From the NCBI GenBank assembly GCA_027257055.1, contig JAPVLO010000162.1, positions 1,178,001 to 1,242,000 on the forward strand: a stretch of DNA of 64,000 bases, read 5' to 3'. The stretch is from Cephalopachus bancanus. Its lineage: Eukaryota; Chordata; Mammalia; Primates; Tarsiidae. The notes beneath the pieces were generated by a model, which was given only the letters and a program-made list of their open reading frames with translations, was not told the origin of the DNA and ran no database searches. Positions 47,986 to 60,539 of the stretch are shown piece by piece. Position numbers and translations under genes: made by a program. The stretch's first letter is position 1; the number at the start of each line of letters is the position of its first letter.

Positions 47986-49864
47986 ACAAAAGGCAAAAGG
48001 TCCTGGCTTCTCCAGAGCCCCAGTGGTGAACTGGGAGAAGGAAAGCTTCTGGACAGAACACGCTCTTTGAGCAAATGTGGCAGCCCCAAACTGACTGGAG
48101 AAGACCTGTTTCAGGAACCCCTCTGTGGCGACAGGGCTGTCCCTCAGCTGCCCCTGCCACAGCAGGCCTTGTAGGAGCCCAGAGGAGCAGAAACTGGCTT
48201 CGGTCAGTGCAGCCAGCACTGATGACTCAGAGGCAGCCCAGACTCGCAAGCAGAAGGGGCTCTTTTGCACTTGGCTTTGCCTGCACTGACTTTAATTGGA
48301 GCGAGGATGGCTTCCTCTATTTATCCAGGCATGAGCACAGGCAGTAGCTGTGTGTGTCTCCCTCTGATCTCCTACACATCCACCATCTCCTGGCCACTGC
48401 TCCCTCAGCAAGGAAGGGGCGAAGAGCAAAACCAGACGTGACACAGCCTAGAAGGCACTGTGAAGAGGCAGGAGGCGTGGCGAGGCCACAGACGCCAGGA
48501 AGCTGGACCCCTGGGTCCCTGGGCACCATTTAGTGAGGGGCCCTCCAAACACGAAGCCAGGTGGTGCTGGGCAGGCCACAGTCTCCTCAGGAAGCATGTG
48601 AGCACAGGGGCTGAAACAGCCAGGGGCTGCAAGTCCCCACTGAGTACTAGGAGGTCTTGGGCCACTGAAAACATGGAAACCTTTCAGGAAAGGCAGTTGC
48701 TGTGGGTGTGAAGGAATCTGGGGCTTGGACTGGGAAGCCAGCCCCTGGTGCTGTCACTTCAGAATTCTCAAAACTGGGCTGTGACCGTGCGGCCAAAAGC
48801 TGTCAGGATAGGGCAGGAGTGTCCTACATGGGGGGAAGGAGACATGGAGTGCCTTCTTCTCTCTTACCATCCTGATCTCTTGGCCAAGGGACAGACAACA
48901 ATGCCTCTTGCAGGCCAGAAGGCACCAGAGAAAAATGTGTTCAAACAGACAAAAATTCTACACTTGTAGCAGAGATCAGGAATTTACTTGTTTCATTAAA
49001 CAGAATGTAAAAAAGCACCAAATAATTTCAATACAAAAACATGGAGTAAAGCTCCTCCCTCCCCGACCAACGTCAAATCAACTGTGAAGGCCCCGAGAGG
49101 ACGAGGCAGCACTGTCACCAGAGAGGACTCCCTTGCAACCTTCTCTGTCTTCTCCCCCTCATGCCTCTCTTACCATCAGCTGGTTAAGAAGGCACCATCC
49201 CCTCTGAGGAAGCCCCCTGCCCCTGACTCACCCCACTCTTCCTTAAATCCACACTGCCTCCATGTGCCAAGTAGGTAGCCTGGCACGGACCTTTCTTCCT
49301 CACCAAGCAGTGCACCATGAATGCCATGTATGACTGTCCAGGGAGTGAACCTTTTTCTGATTCACACAAAGTGTGTTTGCAGGCTGGCGCAGCCCTGCTA
49401 ACCTACCCCTCTGGACAGGACACAAACACACAGATATCCTGGCTTCCACTCTCACCCCACTAAGGAGCTGCTCTTAGGCCCCACAGGAAGAAGATCTGGG
49501 TGCTGTTGGGGACTGTGCACATTCCCAAACTATTCCAACCTGTCACAACATGGCAAGGAAGGCAAGGAAGCTCTGAGATGCTGCTGAGCCCCTGAGACTG
49601 GTCTCCAGTACCAGTGCTGGAGGGCTGTTCCACACTCACCATCCTGTGCACAGGACAGCTGGACTTTGGCTCAGTGTGACCCGGAGGGCCTGGGATCACT
49701 CTGGCCTCTCAGTAATGCAAAGAGAAGCCTGCGGGTAAAAGCTACCAATTAGAAGATGTGAGCACATACACACGAAGTAAGGATAAATGCAGCATGCCAG
49801 AGGCCAGACTGGCCTGGTTAATGACCCTGGCCCCTGCCCTCTTCTGTGTAGAGGTCAGGCTTCC

Positions 49865-49970
49865 TTACTGCTGATTTTTTATTGCTAATGACAATTAAAA
49901 TATGTCATCGCTTACACTCGCAGAGTGCAGCACTAATGTGCCACAGACCTCGCAAGCTCCTAGTGCAGGC
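49865..49970. promoter_or_regulatory. AT-rich island, candidate conserved element
   Basis: TTACTGCTGATTTTTTATTGCTAATGACAATTAAAATATGTCATCGC, then AGCACTAATGTGCC. It has three TAAT cores and a SOX-like ACAAT, and is repeat-free. Inference only. Confidence 0.35.
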
Positions 49971-51965
49971 TGAAGTTTGCAACTAAAGACTCAGCACAGT
50001 GGCCACCCTGCCCCACTGTGCCCTTCTCGTTCTACAGCAGGACCAGCAGGCCCTGCCCAGGCTGGGAATCTTGACCCCATTGCTTCTCCACACCGGGACA
50101 GACCACAGTTCTTCTTCCTCCACTCCACCCACTGCCCATGGCACTGGCTATTGATGCTCTTTAGGGCCTTGTGATCAGCTCCTGAAAGTTCTCAAGGCTA
50201 CTGCATGAGATCAAAGGTAAGACTGATCTCATATATTAGTGACAGGAAAGAATACTGGTGTTGATGTGACTCTGTGCCCATCTGCTTGACAGGAGCCGGG
50301 TCCTAGTACTCTCATGTATTGCTCTCTCCCATTCCAATCAAGTGTCCCAAATGCAATTTACTATAATAGGGTCCCGGGAAGCCATGGGTTGCCCTCAGCC
50401 CTACTATTTTCCTGGGCTCATTCTGCCCTAGTCTCAGGCAGCAAGGAGCTGTCCTGTGGTTCCCCAAATGGGACCAGTATGTCTAATTTGCCCTATTCCA
50501 CTCCCAATTCTGTTGTGTTAATCAGAATTCTGTGGACATCTGCTCTCTGTTCCACACGGGGAACACCCCTCCCAGGTAGGAGTGTTCTGAAATGGGGAGA
50601 GGAAGTGAAGGTGCTCAGTGTCTTCAGCTAAGATTTCCCAGAAGTCACAATGGAGCTTTTTAAAAAGAATCCCTTTGACTTCACAGGAAGAACACTGACC
50701 CAACCTTTGTATAAGCCTAGTTGCCTCATCTGCTAGGGGACACCTAGATGCAGCCACTGCTGTCACTGCAGCTTCTCTCACTGTGGACTTCCTGCCACTG
50801 TGCCCTCCAAAAAAGCTTGGAGACTCCCGCTGCTCAGAGTAAATACCAGTTAACAATTTGATTTCTTTTAATGCTATCTGGAGATGTTCTCAGTTGCCCA
50901 CTGCTCCTGAGCAGCTGCCTGGAGCCAGTGGGCAGGAAAATGCAGAGAGGGAAGGTCAGGAGTGGCAGGCAGGAATGACTAGGACAGCCTCATCCCATCT
51001 TTAAGCTGGTGCACACACACACTGCAAGAGAACAGGGCGAAAAAGGACTCAGAGGAGGTGCTCAGCATCTTGAATCTTTTCAAAGAGAGACTCTATTAAA
51101 GGGTGCTCACCAGCCTCATTTCCTTCAAGGGCCCTCTGCTCTGGCCCAGCTGATCCACTTGTTGTGTACATTGCCAACCCACCCCTTGTAGCCCCGCCGG
51201 TCCCTGATGCCGCAAACCTGCATCACGGCTGCAAAGGCCAGGCAAGCAGCAGCCCCTGCCAAGAGAGGAGGCAGAATCCACTGAAAAGAGTAAAGGAGTG
51301 CTAAGGCAACCCTTTCAGGAAGGTGCTGCCGGGGAGTGCAATGAAAATATGTTCAACTGCTTGCAAGGGGCAACTACAACCACCAGTTTTGTGTTCTAGG
51401 AAATCTTCCTGATCTACTTGTCCTAATGAGTAACTCCATCTTAGTGCTTATGTTCTGTCCTACGTCAATTAGCTCTGGCAAATTCACTATCTTTTACATG
51501 CTAGGCTCTCTGAATGGGACTATTTTCCTGTGTCTCTGTCCCAGTCCCCACAGCCAGGGTATGTGCAGCAGGATTCTAGGCAGCACTTGATGAAGAAAAG
51601 GTGCTGGACGGGGGAAGCTCCTGGGGGAAACTGCTTGGCAAGGCTCTTTTGTTTCTGGGCTGCACCTTCCGTGTGGCTACATTCCTGGTTACTGTCCAGG
51701 GCTTTCCTAACAAAGAGCATCCGAGGCCAGGCAGATGGCAGAAAACGTGGGTTAAAGTTATAATAAAACACAATTTACATGGCAAGGAAACACGGTTTTG
51801 GTTCAGCGCTGTATCTCCAGAAGGGTACACAGCAGGGTTGGAGAAGGACCGGGATGCCTAGTTGAGCTGATTAAAGGAATGAGAGCATCCAGAAATGATT
51901 AGGATTCTTCAAAATGAGAAGACAAATGCAGATGGAACCTGAATGGATAAAAATAATTAAAAGTA

Positions 51966-52262
51966 TCTGGCCAAGTGTGGTGGCTCATGCCTGCAATCTC
52001 AGTTCTCCGGGAGGCTGAGGCAGGAGAATCACTTGAGCCCAGGAGTTCGAGACCAGCCTAGGTAACACAGCAAGACCTTGTCTCTCCAAAGACCCAAAAT
52101 TTTAAAAAATCAGTCTGGTTTGGTGGTACGTGCTTGCAGTCCCAGCTACTCAGAAAGCTGAGGAGGGAGGAATGCCTGAGCCCAGGAAGTCGAGACTGTG
52201 GTGAGCCGTGATGTCATTGCACTGGGTGGTAGGATAAGACCCTAACAAAAAAAACAACAAAA
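51966..52262 (+). mobile_element. Older dimeric Alu (AluJ-like)
   Basis: GGTGGCTCATGCCTGCAATC ... GAGTTCGAGACCAGCCTAGG ... TTGCACTGGGTGG; the ancestral B-box region is kept and the lineage markers are absent. Confidence 0.88.
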
Positions 52263-52855
52263 AATTGAAGAGTCTGTAAAGACGCATTGTAAAAGGGATG
52301 CTAGGATCAGGGGAGATGCAAACAGATGTTAAAGAAAGAGAGGAGATAAGAGAGATGAGAGGGAGCGTAGGCCAGGAGGAGGTGCAGCAGCTCGGAGGGC
52401 TGGCCTGGAGGGTTGGGCGAGAGGCAGGGCAGAGCCCAGCCCCCTGCTGAGAGAGATCAGCAAGGAGGGTCAGGCTGGATTCCAGACATTCTCAGAAGTC
52501 AGGAGGATAGGAGCCTGAACAAGAGCACAAGTATCCTGTGATCATCATGAAGGCTGGGAGGAAGGAATGAATAGATGAGGTGACAATCAAGGCACAGTGC
52601 TGGTCTGTTAAGGGCCCATGCTGAACTAGAGTCAGGATGCACAGGAGAGAGATCAAAGGAGTCAGGAAAGTGAGAAAAAGGGAAGGCCCAGACTTTCTCA
52701 GACTTCTTGGTTGCATGAATATTCAATCCTTCCCTGCATAAAAGACAAGCAAAAAACGCTCCAAGTCTACCTTTCACCCACCTTTACCCACCTACTTCAA
52801 TTTCCATTTTCCTCCTGATTTGGGAGCCCTATCCATTGACACAACCACACAATGG

Positions 52856-53090
52856 TAACCAGTAAGAACACTGCAGCCAGGTTACATAAGTTCAAATTCA
52901 GCTTCTGCCACTCAGCAACCCTGGGTGAATTATTTTAAATCTCTGTGCTTCGGTTTCTTCCAACTGTAACATGGGAGTAATAAAGCTGAATACCTCCATG
53001 ACAAAGTTTACATGAGTTAATACACATCAAGCTCTTAGAACAACAGCCAGTACACAAGAAGCACTCAATAAATGTTGGCCCTTCTTACTG
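52856..53090 (+). mobile_element. MIR SINE
   Basis: GCTTCTGCCACTCAGCAACCCTGGGTGAATTA ... AACATGGGAGTAATAAAGC ... AGAAGCACTCAATAAATGTTGG: complete MIR order. Confidence 0.9.
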
Positions 53091-53499
53091 GGTTAAGCAC
53101 ACGTAGTGAGAACAGAAACGTATGTTGCATGTACCTAGGACACAGAGTGACCAACCTTTGTGCTTCCCAGAGGGAAAAAGTATAGGCCTTTGGCCAGTGT
53201 ACAGCCCAGCTTGCTTGCTCCTGAGCTTGGTATGGCGCCAGGCCTCTGTGATTTCCACTGTCACACAGGAGCTTACATTACACCTTAAAGAGAGGGGAGG
53301 GTGTGAGTCCTAGCCCCACAGCCAGGCTAAAGGACAGGTCCCTGGGCAGCCAGCCTGGGCACTGGTCTCGCATGGCTCAGCAGCAGCTTTCAGACCTCCA
53401 GGGAAATGTGGACTTGCTTCTCTGGTCTCATTTCCACCACCTCCTCCCCGCCTGGACTCTTTGATCTGGGCCGACTGATCTCTGTGTTCCCTCAACAGA

Positions 53500-53990
53500 C
53501 AATGAAGCTTCACTTCTCTTGGCCTTTGGACACGTTGTGTGTGGTAGAGATCTGTCTCCCAATGTCCATTCTCTCCTTTTTCTATTCATTTTATTCTAGG
53601 CATCAGCCAGGGAACAGGCTACATTTCCCAGTCCTTTCTCACTGGTTACACTACCGAGATTTGGTAGAAATTTCTGGGTGGGAAGTCTAGGAAAGCATTT
53701 GCTATCTGTGTGCTTTCTCTGTCTTGTGAATTCCTCACTGGAAGAAAGAGGGAATTGGCTGGGGCTCCACAGGCCCCTTGTACCTTGAGAATGGACACCA
53801 TGTGTTAAGAAGGGTTGAGCAGGAGAATGACGGGGCTTGGGTCCCTGCAGACACCAGGAGTCACTGTACTAGTCTTGGGCTGCCCTCCTCTGGACTACTT
53901 ATATGAGAAAGAAGTAAACTTTCATCTTGTTTAAGCAGATGCTGCTTTTGGTCTGTATTGCCAGCAACTGAGAGCAATTCCTGACTGCCG
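53500..53990 (+). mobile_element. LTR relic (MaLR/ERVL-like)
   Basis: GGGCTGCCCTCCTCTGGACTA, AAGTAAACTTTCATCTTGTTTAAGC and TTGGTCTGTATTGCCAGCAA follow the 3' half of an old mammalian LTR, including its AATAAA-like region. There is no internal viral sequence. Family uncertain. Confidence 0.5.
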
Positions 53991-54130
53991 TACTGGTCTC
54001 TCTGGAGTATATGTCCTGCCTCTACCCTCCGCTGGCCTGATGCTTACTCATCCTAACAGACAGCCTAAGCAGCACTTCCTGAAGGAAATCTTTTTGAAAT
54101 CCCCAGATATGTACCACCAAGCATATAAAA

Positions 54131-54510
54131 AGGAGTCTCCCCCTTTATCTGTGGTTTTTCTTTCTACAGTCTCAGTTACTCATGGTCAACCATGGTCCAA
54201 ACATATTAAATGGAAAATTCCATAAATAAATACATTTTAAATTGTACACTGTTCTGAATGGCCTGATGAAATCTCCTGCTCTCCATCCCAGGACGTGAAT
54301 CATCTCTGTAACCCTTATCTAACTTAGTATTAACTGTCCTATTTCACTATCATGATTGTTGTTAATCTCTTCCTGTGCTTAATTTATCAATTAAACTTCA
54401 TCAACAGGAAAACGTGTGCATGTAGTGCACGCACAGTTTGGTACTTGTGGCTTCAGGGTCACCAAGGGTCCTGGAATGTACCCCCACAGATAAGGGAGAC
54501 CACTGCATCA
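54131..54510 (+). mobile_element. MER2 (Tigger-type) non-autonomous DNA transposon
   Basis: Complete MER2-like element. The left end CTCCCCCTTTATCTGTGG (54137-54154) and right end CCACAGATAAGGGAGACCACTG (54484-54505) are inverted repeats. Inside are CATATTAAATGGAAAATTCC, CAGGACGTGAATCATC and CTTCCTGTGCTTAATTTATC in consensus order. It has no coding capacity. Confidence 0.9.
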
Positions 54511-54544
54511 TCCTTTACTCTGATTGTTGATGAGATCATGAGCC

Positions 54545-54668
54545 TGCTAACTCCTTGATGGCAGAAAACATAGCTTGATTTTGTGGCAGAAAACCACCTG
54601 ACTGTGTTCCTGACTCCTAGCACAGTGCCTAACACAGAAGATGGTCAGTGCATGTTTGTTAAGTGAAT
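54545..54668 (+). mobile_element. L2 LINE 3' end
   Basis: CTCCTAGCACAGTGCCTAACACAG ... GTTTGTTAAGTGAATGAAATG matches the L2 terminus. Confidence 0.7.
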
Positions 54669-55021
54669 GAAATGAAAAGGAAATACAGATGCCAATCGCT
54701 GGCACTTAGCTATTGATTTACCTTTGCTTTTAAGAATGTTTGATTCCAAGAACATATAAGAAAGATAATCTCTGAGAAAACAAGACTCTTTTTTCTTTTT
54801 TTACTGATCCAAACACAGTCCATGGCATACAGTATCTGGGGCAAAGGCCTGCTCCTTATGGCTGCACCCTTCTAGCTCCTGTCCCTGAACACAGGTTCTG
54901 TCCAACAGCCAGGGTTGGTAGGGGGTGGATCATAAATGCTCTAGCAAGAGGCTCTTCAGTTGTCCAGTTTCACATCTGAAGGAAAGACCTGCAGCTCCTT
55001 CTTACAGGGAAGAGGGAAGAG

Positions 55022-55255
55022 AATGAACATTTATCGAGTACCTACTATGTGCTATGCACTGAATTCACAGACATGCGTGTTGTTTTACCTAATCCTTACA
55101 ACCATTTGTGAAGTAGGTGGTTGAAGTCTCATTTTACTAAGAAGGAAATGGAGGTTTAGAGAAGTTAAAGAACTTGCCCAAGGTCATTTGGTAAATACAG
55201 AGGCCAGAATTTGAACTCAGTCCTGCCTAATCCCAGAGTCTGGCTCTTGTCACTA
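55022..55255 (-). mobile_element. MIR SINE, antisense, near full length
   Basis: CGAGTACCTACTATGTGCTATGCACTG ... CCTAATCCTTACAACCATTTGTG ... AACTTGCCCAAGGTCA ... CAGAGTCTGGCTCTTG: reverse complement of MIR throughout. Confidence 0.9.
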
Positions 55256-56029
55256 ATGGGTGGGCAGAATGATTCTGCTGACATCTGGTGAGCTACACTT
55301 CCATATGTTGAAGTTTTCCGAAGCAGCTGAAATGGAGGTCTGGTCCGGGAAGTGGGGAATGGAGGCATAATGAGAAAGGCCAGGAACCAGACCTGGGGAG
55401 AGGCATGTGTCTTCCTGCGGGCCCTGGCTGCTCTGTTCTTGGGCCTGGAGTGATGTGTCAGTGGAAAGGAAAAAAGTCATTAAGAGAGCTTCGATTCCCC
55501 TTAGCACAGATCTGCCTGAGCTCTTTCCCCGAGATCCCACGCTGAGCACTCCGGTTAGTGGCATTCTGGGCTCATTACCCTCTGGGATGCGGTGCATCTA
55601 TTCTCTGTTGGTTGCTTGGCATGAGCCCAGCCCCACGAACTCATCATCACCCCCCTGACTGCCCAGGAGTCACTGGCTGTGACCTTTTCTTCTTGGGCCT
55701 GAGCTGGGAGGCGGTCAGGCTAGGGCATCCCCTTGCCGTGAGGCCAATAGGTTCCCATTTCATTCTTCCCCACTGCCCTTACTTTGCAGAGGAATGCTAC
55801 AGTGGACTCCCAGAGAGGAGTTCTAACCTCTAAAGTGACAGGGGCTCCTTTAGATCCCTGTGGTGGGAACATCAGTCACATGAGATGGCAAGAACAAGGA
55901 AACTCTGGTCCTGCAGAGCCGCCTGGGGGAGAGGCACAGGTTGCAGAGCAGGTAAAGCTGAAAGACCAACAAAACCTGGCACAGTCTAGCACCCCTTCCT
56001 GCCTCCCCAAGCCCTGACTGGAGCCGCCT

Positions 56030-56425
56030 TTTTAATCCTTCGACCAAAACAAAATCCTTCCGGCTTCCCCATCTAAAAAACCCCAAGTTTATAACTGAAA
56101 AGCCCAGAGAATTAATTGCCGTGGAGATGAGGAAATTTAAAACTCATAACCATCCTGCAGGCCAATAGATCAGGTAGATATCCATCCTATTAGAACAACT
56201 CTACACTGTAGATAGCCATCGTATTAAACTAAATGCCTAAGAAAGCCCCTTCCCACATTGCAGAGTCGCTGTGTATGGTTTTCTGCTCACCTTCCTGAGT
56301 ACATTCATCAGCCCATTTTGTTTCCTCTGTTGAGATCGGCCTCAGAATTACAAACTGCTGAGAGGCAGCAGAAGTTTTAAATTAAGCATTCATGGGCGTA
56401 GGTGAGCTCGAGAAATGATGGTAGG
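56030..56425. promoter_or_regulatory. Long AT-rich repeat-free block, candidate conserved element
   Basis: About 390 bp without recognisable repeat. It holds GAGAATTAATTGCCGTGG, GGAAATTTAAAACTCATAACC, GATCAGGTAGATATCCATCC, CATCGTATTAAACTAAATGCC and GTTTTAAATTAAGCATTCATGG. Composition and motif content suggest a conserved regulatory element in SND1 intron 16. Inference only. Confidence 0.4.
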
Positions 56426-58274
56426 TCACGAAGCAGGCAGGGAAGATTTAGTGTCTCATGTGTGGGGGAACAGCCGAGGCTCATCAACAAGTCTGGATCC
56501 AGTCTGAGGATGGAAGAGCCAGAGAGAGGAAGAAGAGAAGGAGGGCTGGGAGGAGGAATTTAAAAGCTCTTCGGTCAAAGGGTCAGACACGCCACATGAC
56601 AAAATGAAAATTATTGGGGACTTTGAACCGCTGCTAGTGCCAACCTCCGTGCAAGGCATAAATATCTGCTATGCAGAACAATATACGAGTGAGGTGAGCA
56701 CCTTGGTAGGACAGTCAGCCAGGTGCTCTTGCCTCCCTCCTCTTCCCTTTGGGCATTTCCAGACTCCACCTTTTCCAGACAGTTCTATGCTACCAGCACA
56801 TACCATGGAAAGAGTACAGCCTAGGTTGTCTTTCAGGAACACTGACCTCTGTTTCTGTGCCAATTCTGAGCAGGAATCCTTTCCTTCCCACTCTGTCTGC
56901 CTTATGAAGTGAGATGCCTCTCTCTGTTCCCTGCCATTGGAGGGCTGTCCCCAGGAGAAGGCACCGTGCCCCGTGGTCTGTGGAATTCTGAAAAACATGC
57001 CTGTGTACATGCTGCCGCTGCGGCTCTATCTGACCACTGCATGGGTCACTCACTCAGCATCAGAAAGGAGGCCCAGGGGACTGCAGATGACTTACTGACA
57101 GCTGCCTTAACGGTGATCAGTGGTGCTGGGAAGACGGGCAGCAGCAGGGCCCTTTCTCCAGGGTCCCGCCCCCTTCACCAGCCATTCCCATTACCTCGTT
57201 TTATTTTCTTTTATTGCAGAGCGGCTCCAGCGTGTGTGGGCAATAAAGCTTTGACTACTGCACTCCACAGGCCTGGGGTGGGGGAGAGCTCAGCTTGCGG
57301 AAGTAGGGCAGTGTGGAGAGAGGAGGCCCAAGCAGGGGGCTCACTCTAGCAAGAGCATCTCCAGGAAAGCAATACGAGAGTCCTTCTTGCCTTTGAAAGG
57401 TTCTTTGAGAACCAGCGCTCTGAAACTATGGCTTCTCCCTAGTCTCTCATTTATCCAGGAGCCCCACCCTCTGCTTGTGGGTTTTGAAAGTCCCTCATTC
57501 CCCCCAGAAAAACCTCATCTCTCTCAGTTTTGCAAGCCCCCCTCCACCTCCCCCACCAAAAGCCTCGTCTCCATTGCTTCCCCAGCTGCCTAGACAACTC
57601 ACTTTTGCTTTTGAACAATTATGTGTTCCACAATGTTTCAAGTAGTGGGGTAAAAATATTACCTTCCAAAGTGACTGGCCTGGGAGTCATTCAGACCCCT
57701 GATAGGAAGGCACACAAAGGGGACAGAAGTAGCCAGTATAGCTTCTCACAAAGGCGAGAACAGGGCAGCTCCTCACTTAAGAGCCTTGGGGAATGGATGA
57801 GCTGGAGTGGCTGAGCCGGAAGAAGGGCTTCTTGAAGTCTCAGGTACATGCTTGTATGGGCTAAAGGAGGCTTCGGGAGAGGAAAGAGAAGTCACTGGCT
57901 GGCTTACTGCCAAGACACGGGGTGATGGAGCTTCTTGCAGCCCCCAAATGGTTCATAAGTGAACCTCTGCCAAAACTTGTCAATTCAGAAAGCCCGAAAA
58001 CCTTGTAACTGTCTCTCTTACGAGACCCTTTAAACAGACCCTTTCCCACCAATTGTCTACAATCTACTATTTGATATGGCTACTCCCTACTCAATAAACA
58101 TTTGGATTATTTTCTATTAAACTCATTTGATTTATGCTCTCTTTTATACCAATTAATTTAACATGATCATGTTTGACTGGTAGACTTGGGACCAGCCCTG
58201 TCCATACGGTAGGCACTAGCCCGAAACTGGAAGTTACTAAAGGGTAAGGGCTGGGTATTGGTCTTTTCACATCA

Positions 58275-58291
58275 TTTTTTTTTTTTTTTTG
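58275..58291. repeat. Isolated poly(T) run
   Basis: Uninterrupted T run (CATCATTT ... TTTGCCTATG) with no SINE body on either side. Confidence 0.8.
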
Positions 58292-58754
58292 CCTATGATT
58301 CTCCTGCTCCAGGGGATCCAAATGTAATGCTGAAATCCTAATGGAAATTATCTTCAGGGCACAAAAGTAGGGTGGGATACTAGACTGGCATTCGAGACAC
58401 AGTCCATTGGGCCAGGCTTTGGACAAGGAGATGGATTTTGTCTGATTTCCCTTGACGGACGAGTTGTGTTCAGCAAACAACCCGGCATGCAGCTGTCACT
58501 CTGATGCTGAGCTCTGACAGGCATCGATCAGGCTGCGGTGTGAGCATGCAGATACACACACAGGCCTCGTCAACATCCTCGGCTTGGAAGACAGTTCTGT
58601 CTGGGGCCAGGATGGCTACACTCCCTTCAGTGGATGCTGCTGAGAGGAGACGGCACCAGTGTGGAAAGGGAGACAGAATGGAGCTTCTTCCAAGTACCAT
58701 TCCTGGGAGGGAGGACAAATTGTGGCAATGAAGTGGAGTCAAAAAGGGGAGGAA

Positions 58755-59046
58755 GCCAGGCTCAGTGGCTTAGCCTGTAATCCCGCGCTTTGGGAGGTCG
58801 AGGTGAGTGGATTGCCTGAGCCCGCGGGTTTGAGACCCGCCCGGACAACTTGGCGAGACCTCATCTCTACAATAAATCAAAAATTAGCCGGGCATGATAG
58901 TGCGCCTGTAGTTCTGGCTACTTGGAAGGCTGAGGCAGACGGATCGTCGGACCCCAGCAGGTCGAGGCTGCGGTGGCTGGGAGCATGCCACTGCATTCCA
59001 GTCTGGGTGACAGAGTGAGACTCCAACTCAAAAAAAAAAAAAAAAA
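58755..59046 (+). mobile_element. Lineage-specific Alu
   Basis: Dimer with TGGCTTAGCCTG, T-arm GCGGGTTTGAGACCCGC (58822-58838, perfect 5-bp stem with one loop change), CTCTACAATAAATC and poly(A). GGGGAGGA flanks both ends. Confidence 0.92.
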
Positions 59047-59484
59047 CGGGGAGGAGACATAGACCCAGTTTTGACAGACAAAACTGCCAGGCTGGGAGCT
59101 TGTTCAGACAGCTGAAGACCAGCAAGTAGGGCCACTACTCCTGCCAGGCACATGTGGCTTGCAGTCTGTAAGCTCGGGTGGAACAAAGGACTGCTGGCAG
59201 CTTGAGTCTTCCTGTCCTGCCCAGTGGCCCCCTGCGCCCATCACTGCCCTGAGAAAACCTAGGGAATTCCTGAGCCCCTCCACCTGCATCTCCCTCCCCA
59301 GGGCAGATGTTCTCCTCACTCTTCTGATAACAGCTCTATCAACTATCTGCTTCAAGAAGAGCCTGTTTTGATGTTAGGAAAGTCCAGTTTCAAGTGAAAA
59401 CCCTCCAGCCTGAACTTCTTCCTACTGGTCTAAGTTTTGAATTCTGGAGCCATTTGGAACAAATTTGATCCTTTTTTATTTATC

Positions 59485-59625
59485 AGTGGGTGACTTTTGG
59501 AAAACTCTCTGAGACCATACATCCCTTAGCTCAGAGGCTGCTTGAGGACAGAATGAGAAAAGACTCGTCAAGTGACTGGCACAGCATTTAGCAACAGAAG
59601 CACACAAAAAGTGTTCATCCCTGGC
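59485..59625 (+). mobile_element. MIR fragment
   Basis: GTGACTTTTGGAAAACTCTCTGAG ... GACTGGCACAGCATTTAGCA; diverged. Confidence 0.45.
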
Positions 59626-59689
59626 CTCCTTCCACATGACGACCATGGATGTTATTAATGTCTGCTCTCTCCTTTTTTTCCATCCCTAG

Positions 59690-60125
59690 GGATTTCGTTA
59701 CTCACTGGATCTGGATCCCATATTCTGCACCACCCAGGTGCCTTCCTATCGATGCCCCTCCATTTATCAAGAACCCCCTAAAAACACAATGCTCAGAACT
59801 GAACACAATATTGCAGATGTGTTTAGGTTGTGCAGAGTAATTATCTCCTTCGATCTATACTATTTCTCTATTAATACAATTTTTATCAGTCATTTCACAC
59901 CGTTGTTAGCTTACCGTTTGTAGTAAACAAAACCCCCTGGGGTAATTTTCAAATAAATTGCTGTCAAGCTAGGTCACCTTCATCTAACTGTGTAACTGAT
60001 TTTTAAACTTAAACACAGGACTTGGCCTTTGTTACAACCGGTAAATTACATTTCACATTGTAAGATACTGCACATCTCTCTCTATACTTTTGAACCTTGA
60101 TTTTCTGTTGTAACAGAAATTAGTT
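59690..60125 (+). mobile_element. L3/CR1-type LINE relic
   Basis: CTCAGAACTGAACACAATATTGCAGATGTG, CATTTCACACCGTTGTTAGC, TAACTGATTTTTAAACTTAAAC and ACATTTCACATTGTAAG occur in the same order as the 3' part of L3/CR1 LINEs. Ancient; no frame remains. Confidence 0.6.
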
Positions 60126-60246
60126 TTGTTCATCTTAAATGTGCCTCTGCCCTAGGTCTTCGGAAGGGTGGTCCCAGGGGCAGAAACAACCTAGTGCATC
60201 AGCTCTAAGATGCCCCACGTGTAAGAATCTGTTGAACACTGTTGAT

Positions 60247-60539
60247 GCTTTTTTTTTTTTGAGTTGGAGTCTCACTCTGTCGCCCAGACTGGAATGCAGT
60301 GGCATGCTCCCAGCCACTGCAGCCTCAAACTGCTGGGCTCTGGTGATCCTTCTGCCTCAGCCTTCCATGTAGCCGGAACTACAGGCGCGCGCTACCACGC
60401 CCGGCTAGTTTTTGATTTATTGTAGAGATGAGGTCTTGCCAAGTTGCCTGGGCAGGTCTTGAACCCGCGGGCACAGGCAATCCTCTCGCCTCGGTCTCCC
60501 AAAGTGCTGGGATTACAGGCTGAGCCACCGAGCCCGGCC
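60247..60539 (-). mobile_element. Lineage-specific Alu with perfect duplication
   Basis: Antisense dimer between GAACACTGTTGAT (60234-60246) and GAACACTGTTGAT (60540-60552). It ends CAGGCTGAGCCACCGAGCCC, the A-box deletion. Confidence 0.93.
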
